A DNA stretch of 64,000 bases from Nageia nagi (lineage: Eukaryota > Pinophyta), in assembly GCA_050084985.1 (NCBI GenBank), contig JBITNC010000001.1:121458001-121522000 (forward strand), read 5' to 3'. Shown piece after piece: positions 43,474 to 54,631 of this stretch (position 1 is the first letter of the stretch; the number at the start of each line of letters is the position of its first letter). Made by a program: the position numbers and the translations under genes. The notes under the pieces are model-generated. The model did not search any database. It was not told where the DNA came from and saw nothing but the letters and a program-made list of their open reading frames with translations.

Positions 43474-45355
43474 TGATCGATATAATGTAACCTCAAAGGT
43501 TTTGTCTGGTTGTGTTCTACATTGCCCACAATGGTAGGGTCCTTAAGAGATCAAAAAGTGATGGGGATGCACTTGTGTTAGTTTTTTTCTCAATCTCCAA
43601 GTTGTAGGTTAGTTCCTATAAATTGTGAAGGTTGAAAGTAGCAAGAAAGAAATAAAAGGTAAAGAGTAATAGGAAAGAGATGAACACATTAAACTAAAAA
43701 TAGACAAAAACTATTTAGCTCGGGCACTATGGAACAGGAAAAAATTCATAATGAAGATTAAGAATAGAAAACTATCTTACCCTCAGGGTCTTGCAATCAC
43801 AATACACAACCACAACTTAAGATATCATATCATATATAACATTCAAAAAGTGTAACAAATAGCCACATGTTTAAAAGGGTAAAGCATTATCATATTGCAT
43901 TATCATATATAGGAACAATTTACAGACTTGGGAAAATTTACTAAAATATTTGACCTTTAGGACTTATAATAGTACACTATTTATACATTTACATGCGATT
44001 GAGTAGTTGTCTATCATTAATATACATAAATACTCCTTTTGATTGAAAATAGTAAGAAAAACTATTTACAATTAATATTATAATTGTGTCAAATTACACA
44101 GTAATCAAGTACCAATAGCACCATAGTCTAGGAATTTGAAATTTTTGAGTCATTGTACTAATTGAGCTGCAATCTTCTTGATTTATCATTGACTGCTTTC
44201 TCCTAGTTCTATAGCTAATTGAATATGCACTTGTGTGTATCTTGATTGGTATGATTTTTCATTATGCTCTATCAGCAGCTATCTACTTCTCCACAACTTA
44301 TTAATGATTAGCATTGTATTTCTGGTTGCATGGAATAATGAGGGTAATGAATATTATATCATTGAATTCTAAGAAGAAATTGGTACTATCATGTGTAAAT
44401 GAGTTATAGTCAGACACATTGATAGAGCCCCAAGGGTCAAACACTTAAGATCAAGTGGACCAAGGCATTACTTCTTACCCATCATTCTTCTTTCAGCCTA
44501 GTAGGTTCTATCTCTCTTTACCAAGCTCTAGTGATGATCGAGCTTATCTTAATACCCAAATTTTAGGTAAAAGGTATGACATCATCATTAGAAATTGGTA
44601 GGCTTTGTTTGATTATCTTCAAGTAGTATTTCCCGTTGTTCTTTATTCCAGGTTCCATTGATTTTAGCTAAAATTTTGAAGTCATCACTCAAAATTGGTG
44701 GGTCCTATATAATCTCTTATAAAATATCTCTTGCTAAATGAAACACTGCTTCATTATTGCTTATCCTGGGACCCACTGATTTCCGTCAAAAATGGTGACA
44801 TCACTAATGAAAATTGGTAGAATGTAATTGATCTACTTGCAACATTTCTCACAAATTCTAATTATTGGGTTAGACTTTTTGAACAATGGTGGGCTCTAAT
44901 ATCTCCTGCTATAAATGTAGATATGACTTGACTTATATTTACAATAACTCCTAGACTTGACTTAGATGTATACTTCCCTTACATATTACAATATTACCCG
45001 AATATGATACATTTTTCCCTAGTTGTGACTTAGATAAAAATCTACAAACTATGACTCTTCTATACATAGAGTTCCAAGAAAGACAACTGAATCAACTAAT
45101 GTCTATTCTCAATATTTACCACAACACCTGCTAGATAGCAACTACACCTTTTGAATTAAAATGCCTAAGACTTACATATACATAAACAATTCCTAGATAC
45201 TGATAATACTTGGAATTGTTTAAACTTGAGACACAATTTACAAAGAGACTAAATACATGTGAAAGGGGATAAGGAAGTGGGAGTTAAGAATGATTTATTG
45301 AAAATAATGAAATAATAAAGAATTCTAAAGCATTACCCCATCCTCAAAGTGTAAT
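43474..45355 (-). repeat. 5' LTR of element E
   Basis: Partner of 32181-34061; 1882 bp. The right edge (GTGTAAT) is followed by family B sequence, the left edge by the leader. Confidence 0.9.
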
Positions 45356-46151
45356 GCATACAATCAAGCAATGAATACCAAATTCAAATTTAGTTTTATT
45401 TTGTTTAATGGAATGATCAATAGGCCCATTGGAAATATTGTTGCTTAGTGATTGATGAGAGTAATGATGAGAGGTCAATAACCCATCAATCCCATTAGAC
45501 TCTATGATAGTTAAAAGGTTTGTTATTATGATACTTGATGCAAGTAGTGATGAGAGGTCCATCACCCATCATGGCTCACTATCTTTTATGCAATCTCTTT
45601 TGGTAAGTCCTCTTCGATAAGATGGGTAAACCTTTTGGTAATCCCACTTCAATAAGTTGAGGCAAAAAATCCTTTCAATTAGGGGAGGTAATTTATTAGT
45701 AAGTCATCTTCAGTAAGTTGAGGTAGTAAGTCCTATTCAATAAGGAAAGGCGATCTTTTGATAAGAAAAATGAGGCAACCCTTCATGGGTAAGCCACCAA
45801 GGACAGGTTTGATTTCTTTTGTTAAGATGAGATACATTGAGATGATATTTAATGTCTACATTTGAGATATTTATACATGAAATGATTATATATATGGAAA
45901 AAGTTTGTTATTTTATGGAAATTGCAAATTCCTTAGTCTTTTTCTTAGGGTTTTTCCATGAGGAGAGATCCATCATGATCACAACCAAGCCAAATAGGGG
46001 TCAATATATTGGTAAAAACTAGGGCATCCAAACTAACACCATGAAGACAAAATTTAAGGAGTATTTTCTTCCTTGATCTTTGTTATACTTTGAATTATAT
46101 TTTGATTTCTTTTCATCTTAAAAGTATCAAATATATTCAAAGTGGGGCATT
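45356..46151 (+). repeat. family B 3' UTR right of element E, with minisatellite and polypurine tract
   Basis: Starts GCATACAATCAAGCAATG, which continues the broken repeat unit seen left of E. From 45595 to 45770 the unit GGTAAGTCCTCTTCAATAAG-TTGAGGTA recurs four to five times imperfectly (about 40-45 bp spacing). AGGAGAGATCCATCATG (45959) is shared with 50071. The tract AGTGGGGCAT lies at 46141-46150, next to the LTR. Confidence 0.82.
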
Positions 46152-46505
46152 TGTTAACACATAAAAATAAATTTTAATTTAATTAAAATACCCTTGTAAG
46201 TATCTAGAATTAATTAATTTATTATTATTTTGATTATTATGACTCTCACTACCTCTAAGTTTTATGGCAATAAGTCAGCTCAGAGATAAACCCAAGAAGG
46301 TATATTGGCATTCTAATTTGATAATCCTAAGGAAGAGCCTTGGCATTAGACCTATTTCCTATAAAGGAAGTGAAGGGTTGTGCATCATGTATCATGAAAT
46401 AATCTATATCCTTGATAAGTGGTAACAAAAATACTCTTAATCGGTGTTCTTCAATGCCACCTATCATATCTGAATTTTTGTATACTCAAGTATAATTCAT
46501 TCCTA
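46152..46505 (+). repeat. family B LTR, 3'-truncated
   Basis: Starts TGTTAACACATAAAAA and follows the 50260 copy (AATTTTAATTTAATTAAAAT, CTCTCACTACC, GTTCTTCAATGCCACC) until about 46505, where the match stops inside the LTR. Confidence 0.82.
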
Positions 46506-48400
46506 CAATCATTTGATCTATCACATACAAGAAAATCAACTTTTAAGAAGACCTTGTGACAATGCTCCTAAATAAAATGACAAGTAGGAAAAGATTTTAG
46601 TTCCTGCATCACATGTTAGGATCTCACCATTCTAGATAAGTGATCATTTTCAAGTTTCATTCAATTATGAGTATGAAAATAAGAAAGAAAAAGTTTAAGA
46701 AGAGGGTTATAGCAATATAAAGAGATGATTTCATTTGATAGTTGCATAAAAGGTAAAAATTGTGAATCCCAAATCAAAATTGCGAGTTTGATAAAACACA
46801 ATGATGACTATAGTGATGGTGATGATGATCCTAACTATTGTTGATTTTATTTAAATATCATGTATGGTAGGATTGCATTTTGGTATTTTCATTGCATTGT
46901 TAGGTGCACAATCATACTTTTCTCATTAGTTACATATAATGTTTTCATGCATTATTGTGTTGTGTGATAGTCCTTTTTCAAGACACATAGTTCAATTTTT
47001 TGTGGATGTTGCATAGTCATTGCTTGAAGTTTCCTCCATGTGTATTTTTGTAAAGTTATTGTAGCATCTTATTTTGCATAAAATTCAAACATTTATTTTA
47101 GATTTTTTAATTAGTGATCAAAAGTATAAAACAATAGATAGTCATGTTATTATCAAAAATGCAAATCATTTTTTACAGAAAGAAGAAACAACATATTTGC
47201 AAGAAAAAAATCAGTGCTCAGTAGGAGTAGGGTGTGGAGCACCAATGTTCCATAAATTTATAATTGGAATGGCTAGATCTCAAAAAAATACACATTCAAA
47301 ATAATCACCTAAAAAATTCTTCCTAAATCAAAAGATATGGTTGTTTTAAGTTTCAGGTTTGACATGTGTAAAATTTGGTTTGTTTAACTCCTATTTCAGT
47401 TGTCTTTGCTCAGAATTTGACCAGGTAAGATGGTTTTTTTTTTAAATTTATGATTCCAAATTTATAATGTAAAAAAAAATGATCTTAATTAGATATGCAC
47501 AACAAAAGTTATGTTTGTTGGAAGTTGGTAGTTTTTTTACAATTTCAGGTTTGCAAGAATTGCTCCATCATGAACGAAGAGGGTCAAATTATCAACAAGT
47601 GAGAATCAAAGGATAAAAATTTGAGCAAGAGAATGTTTTAGGTATGTTTATGTATTTTTATAGTTATATTTCATGATTCTAGATAATTTGGAGTTGTTCT
47701 CAGGTTGAGCAAAAAGTTGTCAAAAGTTTCTACAATGTTGCAAAAGATGCAAAAAGTGAAAATGTTGAAGTCCAACCTTAAAGTAAGTTGAGAATAAGGT
47801 ATGAATGAGTGCTTCAGCCTTGATTATCAATTTTATGAGAGAATTAAATTTATTTATTAAAAAAAAAATGAAAATAGTCAAAATTGCAAGTTTGTTGTCA
47901 ATGAAGAAATTTGTCAATTTGAAAATAGTATTGGGTAAGCCATGCCATGAGTTTTGATTTTCTAATGAGTTTGATGAAATTGATAATGTCATGAGTTTAA
48001 TGATTTTGAGGATGTGATGAATATTATATGCCATAATCTTGATGATTTTTAGGATGAATGGATATGAGATATTTGCTTGGTTAGTGTAGTCATAATTACT
48101 TTTCATGACATTTGCCTAACCTTACGAATGAGATTAGCATGTTGCCTTCATAAGTAAGTTGGAGGTAGTTATATGGTCAGTTTTGGAAGTTTTAAGTTGA
48201 GTTACTTGGGCATATGTTGAGTACTAATTTGATTTGGTTCGTATTTAATTTTAGATGTTTCAAAATGATATGATGTGAGTTCAGTTTGGAACTCAGTTAG
48301 CAGTTCAAATTTGTAGTGAAATTTCACTATATAAGAATTTTCCTAAGGTAAGGGGAAAGTTTTTGAGAATTTTGTAGGAAACATTGGGCATCGGTGCTCA
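46506..48400 (+). other. non-coding stretch partly related to the 3' UTR of element C
   Basis: Around 47.34-47.58 kb the minus strand resembles 15.75-16.05 kb, so a C-type fragment in plus orientation seems to be joined between two family B pieces. Open frames at 47074-47304 (+) and 48106-47720 (-) show no motif. Confidence 0.5.
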
Positions 48401-50248
48401 TAGTTAGACATAAATTTTAAATGATTAGTTTATTTTCATATTATTCATCTCTGAAAATAAAAATAAAAAATCAAATTTTGAGAAGTATTTATTAAAAATG
48501 TCAAGCAGCACCACCTGACATAGGCTGGAATGTGGTTTTTAGATTTTTAGCTTAGTCTAATTTTAGTTAATTCAAGGTAGTTGCTTTGATGTTTCAAAAA
48601 GTCCTTTTTGCTTGAGGACTCAACAGAATTCAAGCCACAGATGGTTATATCTCTATATTTTGTTCTTTGTGATTCTTAATGATGCTCTAATCTTGATGAT
48701 GTTCTAGTGTTATCTTTTGATGATTTGATGCTTCTTAAATGCTTTGAGATTTAATAGTTCAATGATGTATGATTTAAGGTATGTCCTCTTAATTAGGGCA
48801 TTTTATTGGATATTACTTTAAGATTTGATCATTCTAGAAGTGATTTGAAAATTAGAAAACTTATTTGGTAAGTCCTCTTAATTGGGGCAGCATGAATATT
48901 GCTTTGAGATATTATGATTTCAATGTATGAATGCCTTTATGAATGTTTTGATATTGAAGCTTTGGTAAAGAGGTAATTCAAGTTCTATGATTCTTTGAGA
49001 AAAGATTCAATAAGCAACCTTCAACATTATTTGAGTGATGTCGCTCTAGTAAGTGTGCCTCGGCGATGTTGCTCCGTCAACAAGCAGTGATAGTTTTAGT
49101 TATCAAAAAGGTTAAGTTCATCTAAATTTTACTTATTCCATATCCTTATTTTGCAAAAGTGATATTATGATATTCAAACTTGACGATTCTTGAATTCTTT
49201 GAGATTTGATAGTGCAATGATATTATGCTTTAAGCTATGATGTGTTAAAGATAAGTCGTATTAATTGGGGTAACATGTATGATATTGATATTGTCCTGAT
49301 TTCAAGTTATGAGTATCTTCATGAGATGTTTGATATAAGAGCTTGATGAGAGGTCCATCAACTCCTATTATGCTTTAAGATGATATTAATATGATTATTC
49401 ATGATATGATTGATGTTTAGAAGTTGATATTGGACAATGCATGCAATTAGGCGATGTATGATAAGATCAAATTTTTATGATATGGTTGATATTCATAAGT
49501 TGTTCTTGATCAATGCATGCAATCAAGTGGTGTATATCAGGATCAACTTTTGAGATATGACTGTCAAAATTGTTCTTAGTCAATGCATGCAATTAGGTGA
49601 TGTACACTAAGTTCAATTTTGAGATGCTTGATAGAAGGGTTATTAAGCCTATTAGTGATGTTGCTTGGTAGTTCATTATCAGTGTAGAATTCCAATGGGT
49701 CTATCATGTCTTTCATTTCTAGTGATTCATTCCTTCATACCCTTTATGATTATAGAACCCTGATAGTTCATTGTTGATGTAGAAGTTCATCAAGCTTATT
49801 AGGTTCTATATGCTTTGCTTTCTCTTTTGGTAAGCCCTCTTCAATAAGTTGAGGTAGAAAGTCATTTTCGATAAGTTGAGGTACCCTTGGTGGGGCATGC
49901 AACCAAGGAAAGGTTTGATTTCTTCCACTAAATGATTTACATGTGTTTATTGATATTGGTATATGAAATAAAATTTAATGTCTACATTTAAGATATAATA
50001 TATGGAAAACATTTGCTAATTTGAGGTGACTACAAGTTCCTTAGTATTTAGCTTGGTTTGTTTCCATAAGGAGAGATCCATCATGTTCACAACCAAGCCA
50101 AAGAGAGGGGAAGATATTGATAAAAATTGGGGTATCCAAGTTATCATCATTGAGAAAAATCTGGGGAGTATTTTCTTCCATGATCAATGTTATACTTTGA
50201 ATTATGCTTTGATTTCCTTTTTTTCCAAAAGTATCAAAACATATCCCA
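48401..50248 (+). repeat. family B 3' UTR, longest copy
   Basis: Collinear with 45.36-46.15 kb in its last third and, inverted, with 30.24-31.07 kb. Contains the CAATGCATGCAAT(T/C)A(A/G)G minisatellite (49430-49620) and the GGTAAGCCC/TTGAGGTA unit (49830-49900). No coding recognised. Confidence 0.75.
49430..49620. repeat. minisatellite, about 70-bp unit, three copies
   Basis: TCAATGCATGCAATCAAG or a close variant recurs near 49435, 49513 and 49581, each followed by GTGATGTA-like and CAACTTTTGAGAT-like pieces. Confidence 0.8.
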
Positions 50249-50259
50249 AGTGGGGCATT
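50249..50259 (+). promoter_or_regulatory. polypurine tract of family B
   Basis: AGTGGGGCATT before the LTR start TGTTAACACC; the same as 46141-46151. Confidence 0.8.
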
Positions 50260-50984
50260 TGTTAACACCTAAAAAGGAATTTTAATTTAATTAAAATACC
50301 TTTTTAGGTATCTAGAATTAATTGTTTATTTAAGTGATTTATTGTTATTTTTAGTATTGTGCACTCTCACTACCTTTATGTTTTATGGAAACAAGTTGGC
50401 TTGAAGATAAGCCCAAGAGAATCCTTGGCTTTAGACCTATTGCCTATAAAGGAAGTGAAGGGTATTGCATCATGTATCATGACAAAATTTGGATCCTTGA
50501 TAAGTGATCAATAATAAAAAATAATCTTGACCAATGTTCTTCAATGTCACATATCATATCTGGATTTTGTCATACTAACCTATATTGCATTCCTGAGCCA
50601 TTATTTTACCATATCAATGTTCAAAACACAACCTTGGAGTAAGTATCTCGATGATGATAAAATATCGAGGGTCCTATTATGGAAAGTGTCGAGTGACACC
50701 TCTTGGTGCATAATGAATTTGAGGGTCCCACTTTTAGGAGTAGTTTGTCATTACCTTATCTCAAGCGAATCTAACATCCAATTTGTGATTACATGTAAGA
50801 AAACAAGTTTATAAGATATTTGAATTTAAATTTTGTAGGTTAAGGTTCATATAGCATCATGGATTATTGTCATATTTATATGGGATTTAGTCAATAATAG
50901 GAGTGTGATCTATGTTAACTTCAGTATTATTGGTTGTAATTCAATATTATAATCAACCATTAATTAATTATTTCAGTTATAACA
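50260..50984 (+). repeat. family B LTR, full-length copy (725 bp)
   Basis: Starts TGTTAACACC and ends GTTATAACA, giving TGTTA/TAACA ends. It is the only copy of the three in the window with both ends. Its last 49 bp are also part of the inverted duplication below. Confidence 0.85.
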
Positions 50985-51200
50985 ATATATATACCTAAGC
51001 ATTAGGCATTATTGTTATGAACCTCATGCAATTACATGTCTATATTTAATTTCATTGGTTTTAGCCTTATAACATGAATAATTAACTATAGAAAATAGGT
51101 TTAGTGCATTAGGTATATTTTCATTATATATGGATTTTCCTATCTATGTACAAACTTCTATTCTTTTGTGTTCTAGATTCGATCACTATGCATGGTCTAT
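50936..51200 (+). repeat. inverted duplication, left arm
   Basis: The reverse complement of 51572-51830 apart from scattered substitutions: GCATTAGGCA, TGCAATTACATGTCTAT, AACATGAATAAT and TAGTGCATTAGGTATATTTT all recur inverted. The arm starts inside the family B LTR and runs across its end into the flank. Confidence 0.88.
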
Positions 51201-51523
51201 ATAAAAATATATATATATATATATATCCCAAGTAAATGCTTGCAATAGCAGGATGCCTCTTATCGATCTTATCCCATGAGTTGTTATTACATATAGAATA
51301 GTGCCTATAACAAGTCCAAGCTAGTTGCAAATAATGGTTTCCAAGATTCCACCCTCCCAAACTCGATTCATACAAATGGAGAGTGGTGACTACGATATAG
51401 AAACGAGCTCTTCTTGACCTAATGGATTCCAATTCCAGGATGCGCTTCTGATGATAAAGGTGCCCCAAGCCTCTACAATTTTCCCCTCCAAGTAAGATTA
51501 CATCCTCCTCAGTCTCAGCCTCC

Positions 51524-51554
<31 letters not shown>

Positions 51555-51571
51555 TGTAATATAATAAAAAA
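51201..51571 (-). other. coding-like spacer of the inverted duplication
   Basis: Less A/T-rich than its surroundings. The minus strand is open across it and reads, in pieces, EEDVILLGGENCRGLGHLYH, LELESIRSRRARFYIVV and GWNLGNHYLQLAWTCYRHY. I recognise no family. It may be a captured exon piece or a single-copy remnant; the open frame runs into (AT)n and (CA)n on both sides, so no start or stop is meaningful. Confidence 0.35.
51523..51551. repeat. (CA)n microsatellite
   Basis: Uninterrupted alternating CA, at the inner edge of the right arm. Confidence 0.97.
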
Positions 51572-51830
51572 ATACAATGCATAATGATCAAATTTAGAAC
51601 ATAAAAGAATAGAAGTTTGTACATAGATAAGAAAATACATATATAATGAAAATATACCTAATGCACTAAACCTATGCTCTATAGTTGATTATTCATGTTA
51701 TAAGGCTACATCCAATGAAATTAGAGATAGACATGTAATTGCATGAGGATCATAACATTGCCTAATGCTTAGGTATAGATATTGTTATAACCAAAATAAT
51801 TAATTAATGGTTAATTTAATATTGAATTAC
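51572..51830 (-). repeat. inverted duplication, right arm
   Basis: Partner of 50936-51200. It ends with the reverse complement of the last 49 bp of the family B LTR; (TA)n follows at once. Confidence 0.88.
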
Positions 51831-51884
51831 TATATATATATATATATATATAATATATATATATACACATATATACATACATAC

Positions 51885-51955
<71 letters not shown>

Positions 51956-51960
51956 ATATA

Positions 51961-52025
<65 letters not shown>

Positions 52026-52075
52026 CATACATACAATATATATATATATAACACACACACACACACACACACACA
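51831..52075. repeat. (TA)n/(CATA)n/(CA)n compound microsatellite
   Basis: About 220 bases of TA with interspersed CATA units, ending in (AC) at 52051-52075. Open frames across it are artefacts of the repeat. Confidence 0.97.
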
Positions 52076-53675
52076 AGTGGGTGGATTTTGATAAGGTTCC
52101 CAAAACTTGTTACAAAGATGTTTTGTGTATCAAAGAGTTCACAAGAATCCCTTATCTAACACAATTGACTGCTAGTGATCATATTATTGTTACTACTATT
52201 GGATTAGTTCAATTATGTTGTAATTATAGTTTCGTTCATAATTTCAATTATTTTATTAGTAGATTCATAACAAGAGTTAAGAAGTTATATTTCAAGGGTA
52301 GTACAATGCAATAAAGAAGGCATCAACTTTGAATCTTTAGGGTGATTTCTTTTGTTCTTTATAATTTTTGCACATTATCTTCTTTTTATGTATCCTTTTG
52401 CTATACAATTTTGTGGGCTACCAAATCTTACAAATTGTTAAGAATTTTAAGACTTCAACTTCACTAAGATGAATAAGATTTAAAAAGGAAAAAAAAAAGC
52501 GTATTTAACGTAACCTACATTTTTTCATTGGGATACTTATATCGTTATATTGATATCAACAAGTTCATTTCATTAATGTATATCTCATTTGACATCTCTA
52601 ATTGACCCTAATACACTTCACTAGGAGATTTATACCATTAGATTCGTCTTATTGAGATGAATATTTAAAAATATTTTCAAATACTCAAATCTAAGATATC
52701 TCATGAAAATGGGAAAACACTAAAGGAACCAAAGTGATTAAGATCACCTACAACCAAGAGATTAGTTTCAAGATCAAATTTGGCTATAGATTTAGAAAGA
52801 CAACCCTATGATATTAAAATTTCCCCTTGCCATGATTAAATTGAAAAAATCCAACCAATATATACACATAAGCCATTAAACAAGAAATGGAATTTTTAAA
52901 GCAACATCCAAACTTTAAAAAAAAAAAGATCACCAAATTAACTTCTCTAAGATAAAAGATAAAGAGAATGATTTAATTATTAAACTAAATTAAAATCTAG
53001 TAGATGTAATAGAGGCACCCAATGGATTATTCATAAATATATTTATCTAATAAGGAAACAACAACACCAAGGAAGAAGACATACGACAAGCATTAAGAAT
53101 CGCATAAAGAGGAAGAAATTGAACATCAAGGAAGACATTAGGATATTCATAAGAAGAAAGACCTTTGTCTGACTCTTATAAGGAAACTTATTTTGAAAAT
53201 AATGAAGATGCTTATTTCTTTCCATCTCAAGCTTTAACTAGTAAGCCTCCTTTATTGTCTTATGCAAAGTGGTGTGCAAACACTTTCCTCTTTACTATGG
53301 ATATTAAAATTAAAACTCATATAAGAGATCATAGACTATATTACAAAAGTTATTCTTATATTACATATCTTATTCAAGCAAATAAAAACTCGATAACAAA
53401 CCTTCTTCTTGAGGTTTGAAAAATTTTATAGTTGTCATCGCTTCATCAACTTCAATTATAAATTCATGTAATATTTTCCATATTTAATTGTTAATGTAAT
53501 TAACTAGAAAATTGTGAATATATACATGGCATGCCAAAGTTACTTATCATTTTTGAAAGTTCAATTCTATTTTTATAAACACCTTGATTCCTTTTCTATA
53601 ACCACTAATTAACCTATGTGGAACAATTTGTATGATATTGAAATGGTTCCAAAAAGAAAACAACAAATCAAACTA
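52076..53675. other. AT-rich DNA, no supported gene
   Basis: Two plus-strand frames (52081-52314 and 53165-53419) have less biased composition and could be exon remnants, for example [14 protein letters not shown] and FPSQALTSKPPLLSYAKWC, but I recognise neither and see no convincing splice context. Confidence 0.4.
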
Positions 53676-53684
53676 TAAAAATAA

Positions 53685-53735
53685 GGGAAAATATCTAAAA
53701 TGCCCCAGCAATTTAAAGAAATGTCAAAAATACCC
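53685..53735. repeat. left terminal inverted repeat of the MULE
   Basis: About 50 bp; first 17 bases identical to the inverted right end. Confidence 0.85.
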
Positions 53736-54169
53736 TTATATTTTCAAAAATACCTTTATCAACTTTTTAAAAAATAAGTTTTGTAAGAATTTAAATTTAT
53801 TGTCATCCATCAATGGATATTATATGCATAAATTCATCTCCATACAAATTATGGAAATTCAATAGATAATTACCCATTCAGGCAGCAAACTCGTAGTAGA
53901 AATGGATCATAGATATTTCAAATCATAAAAAGAAATGGGTAGCAATAAGATAAAAAGGAATGAGACTTAAAAAAAATTTATAGAATGATCTTTCATTAAT
54001 TTCAACAAAACAAACATTGATTAAACATAAAATATAAGTTTCTTTATAATAATCTAAATACTAAGAGATAAATACCTAATAACACATCTTCCTCAAATGT
54101 TATCTATAAGCGAATAGAATAATGGCACTATGATAGCTAATGAAAAGTATTCAAATCTGAACTTTTTTT

Positions 54170-54535
54170 AGCTACCACATGAGCCGCATCTGTCATTCAT
54201 TGACCATGTCATTAATAGAAATACAAGTGCAAGCAAAGGATCCATAAACATTGTGTATATCTTTCCTGCAAACACCATACTAATGCTTATATTTCTTGTT
54301 TTTCATAGTATTAAAACCCATTGATGTCATGAGCACAATTTTTGCACTTAGGAATGCAAGGCCAGTGAAGACTAGAGAGATCCCCAAGCTAAGTATTGAT
54401 AGTTTGACCAATACAGACCAATCCACAATGAGCTTTGTTTGCAATTTTTCTTGAAAAATCCAAGCTGCCACTACTGACATGGATGTCAACAAGGTTAAAC
54501 AGTCAGAAAATAAAAATACATTGACCAAAGTTCAC
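54170..54535 (-). pseudogene. fragment like the C-terminal membrane part of an ankyrin-repeat PGG protein, inside the MULE
   Basis: The clean minus-strand frame 54528-54280 (82 residues) contains two hydrophobic segments, FLFSDCLTLLTSMSVVAAWI and LVKLSILSLGISLVFTGLAF, separated by a charged loop with QEKLQTKLIVD. A further hydrophobic stretch (LLALVFLLMTW) follows in the next frame, down to a stop near 54175, so one frame break exists. The layout, several membrane spans with an FFSNCLTLLTS-type start, fits the PGG domain of ACD6-like ankyrin proteins; this is a family resemblance from memory, not a search. Ankyrin repeats and the PGG motif itself are absent. Sequence quality is higher than in the retroelements, consistent with a later capture. 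Confidence 0.5.
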
Positions 54536-54572
54536 TAAAATCCAAGCTGCCACTTTTATTTTTTTTTCTATA

Positions 54573-54622
54573 GGTATTTTTGATATTTTCTTAAATTATA
54601 GGAGTATTTTAGATATTTTCCC
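54573..54622. repeat. right terminal inverted repeat of the MULE
   Basis: Reverse complement of the left end; ends TTTTCCC before the 9-bp target copy. Confidence 0.85.
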
Positions 54623-54631
54623 TAAAAATAA

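Larger units (their letters stand above)
32181..45355 (-). mobile_element. Tat-like Ty3/gypsy element E, about 13.2 kb with 1.88-kb LTRs
   Basis: Two direct repeats of 1881 and 1882 bp (32181-34061, 43474-45355) bracket a minus-strand coding interior. In transcription order: gag (43140-42300), protease (41503-41042), archaeal-type RNase H (40800-40450), RT (39860-39240), RNase H (39110-38560), integrase (38520-37930), then about 3 kb with an extra ORF region before the 3' LTR. The presence of aRNH indicates the Tat group. All genes are broken by stops and shifts. The element sits inside a family B 3' UTR. Exact LTR ends are uncertain by several bases because terminal TG/CA are not conserved in both copies. 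Confidence 0.88.
53676..54631. mobile_element. Mutator-like element carrying a gene fragment (Pack-MULE), with target duplication
   Basis: The element proper is 53685-54622 (938 bp). Its ends are GGGAAAATATCTAAAAT on the left and the exact reverse complement on the right, with similarity continuing to about 50 bp (…CAAAAATACC in both). It is flanked by perfect 9-bp copies TAAAAATAA at 53676-53684 and 54623-54631. A 9-bp duplication with terminal inverted repeats of this type is the signature of Mutator-like transposons. No transposase is encoded; instead the interior holds a fragment like an ankyrin/PGG membrane protein in minus orientation. It must have been moved by a transposase supplied elsewhere. 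Confidence 0.88.

Noticed and set aside
47074-48106. Two open frames in the filler between family B pieces
   Set aside because: Ile/Asn/Phe-rich composition expected from A/T-rich DNA; no motif or neighbour supports them.
51816-52103. Long open frames of alternating Tyr/Ile and Cys/Val
   Set aside because: They translate the (TA)n and (CA)n microsatellite and have no meaning as protein.
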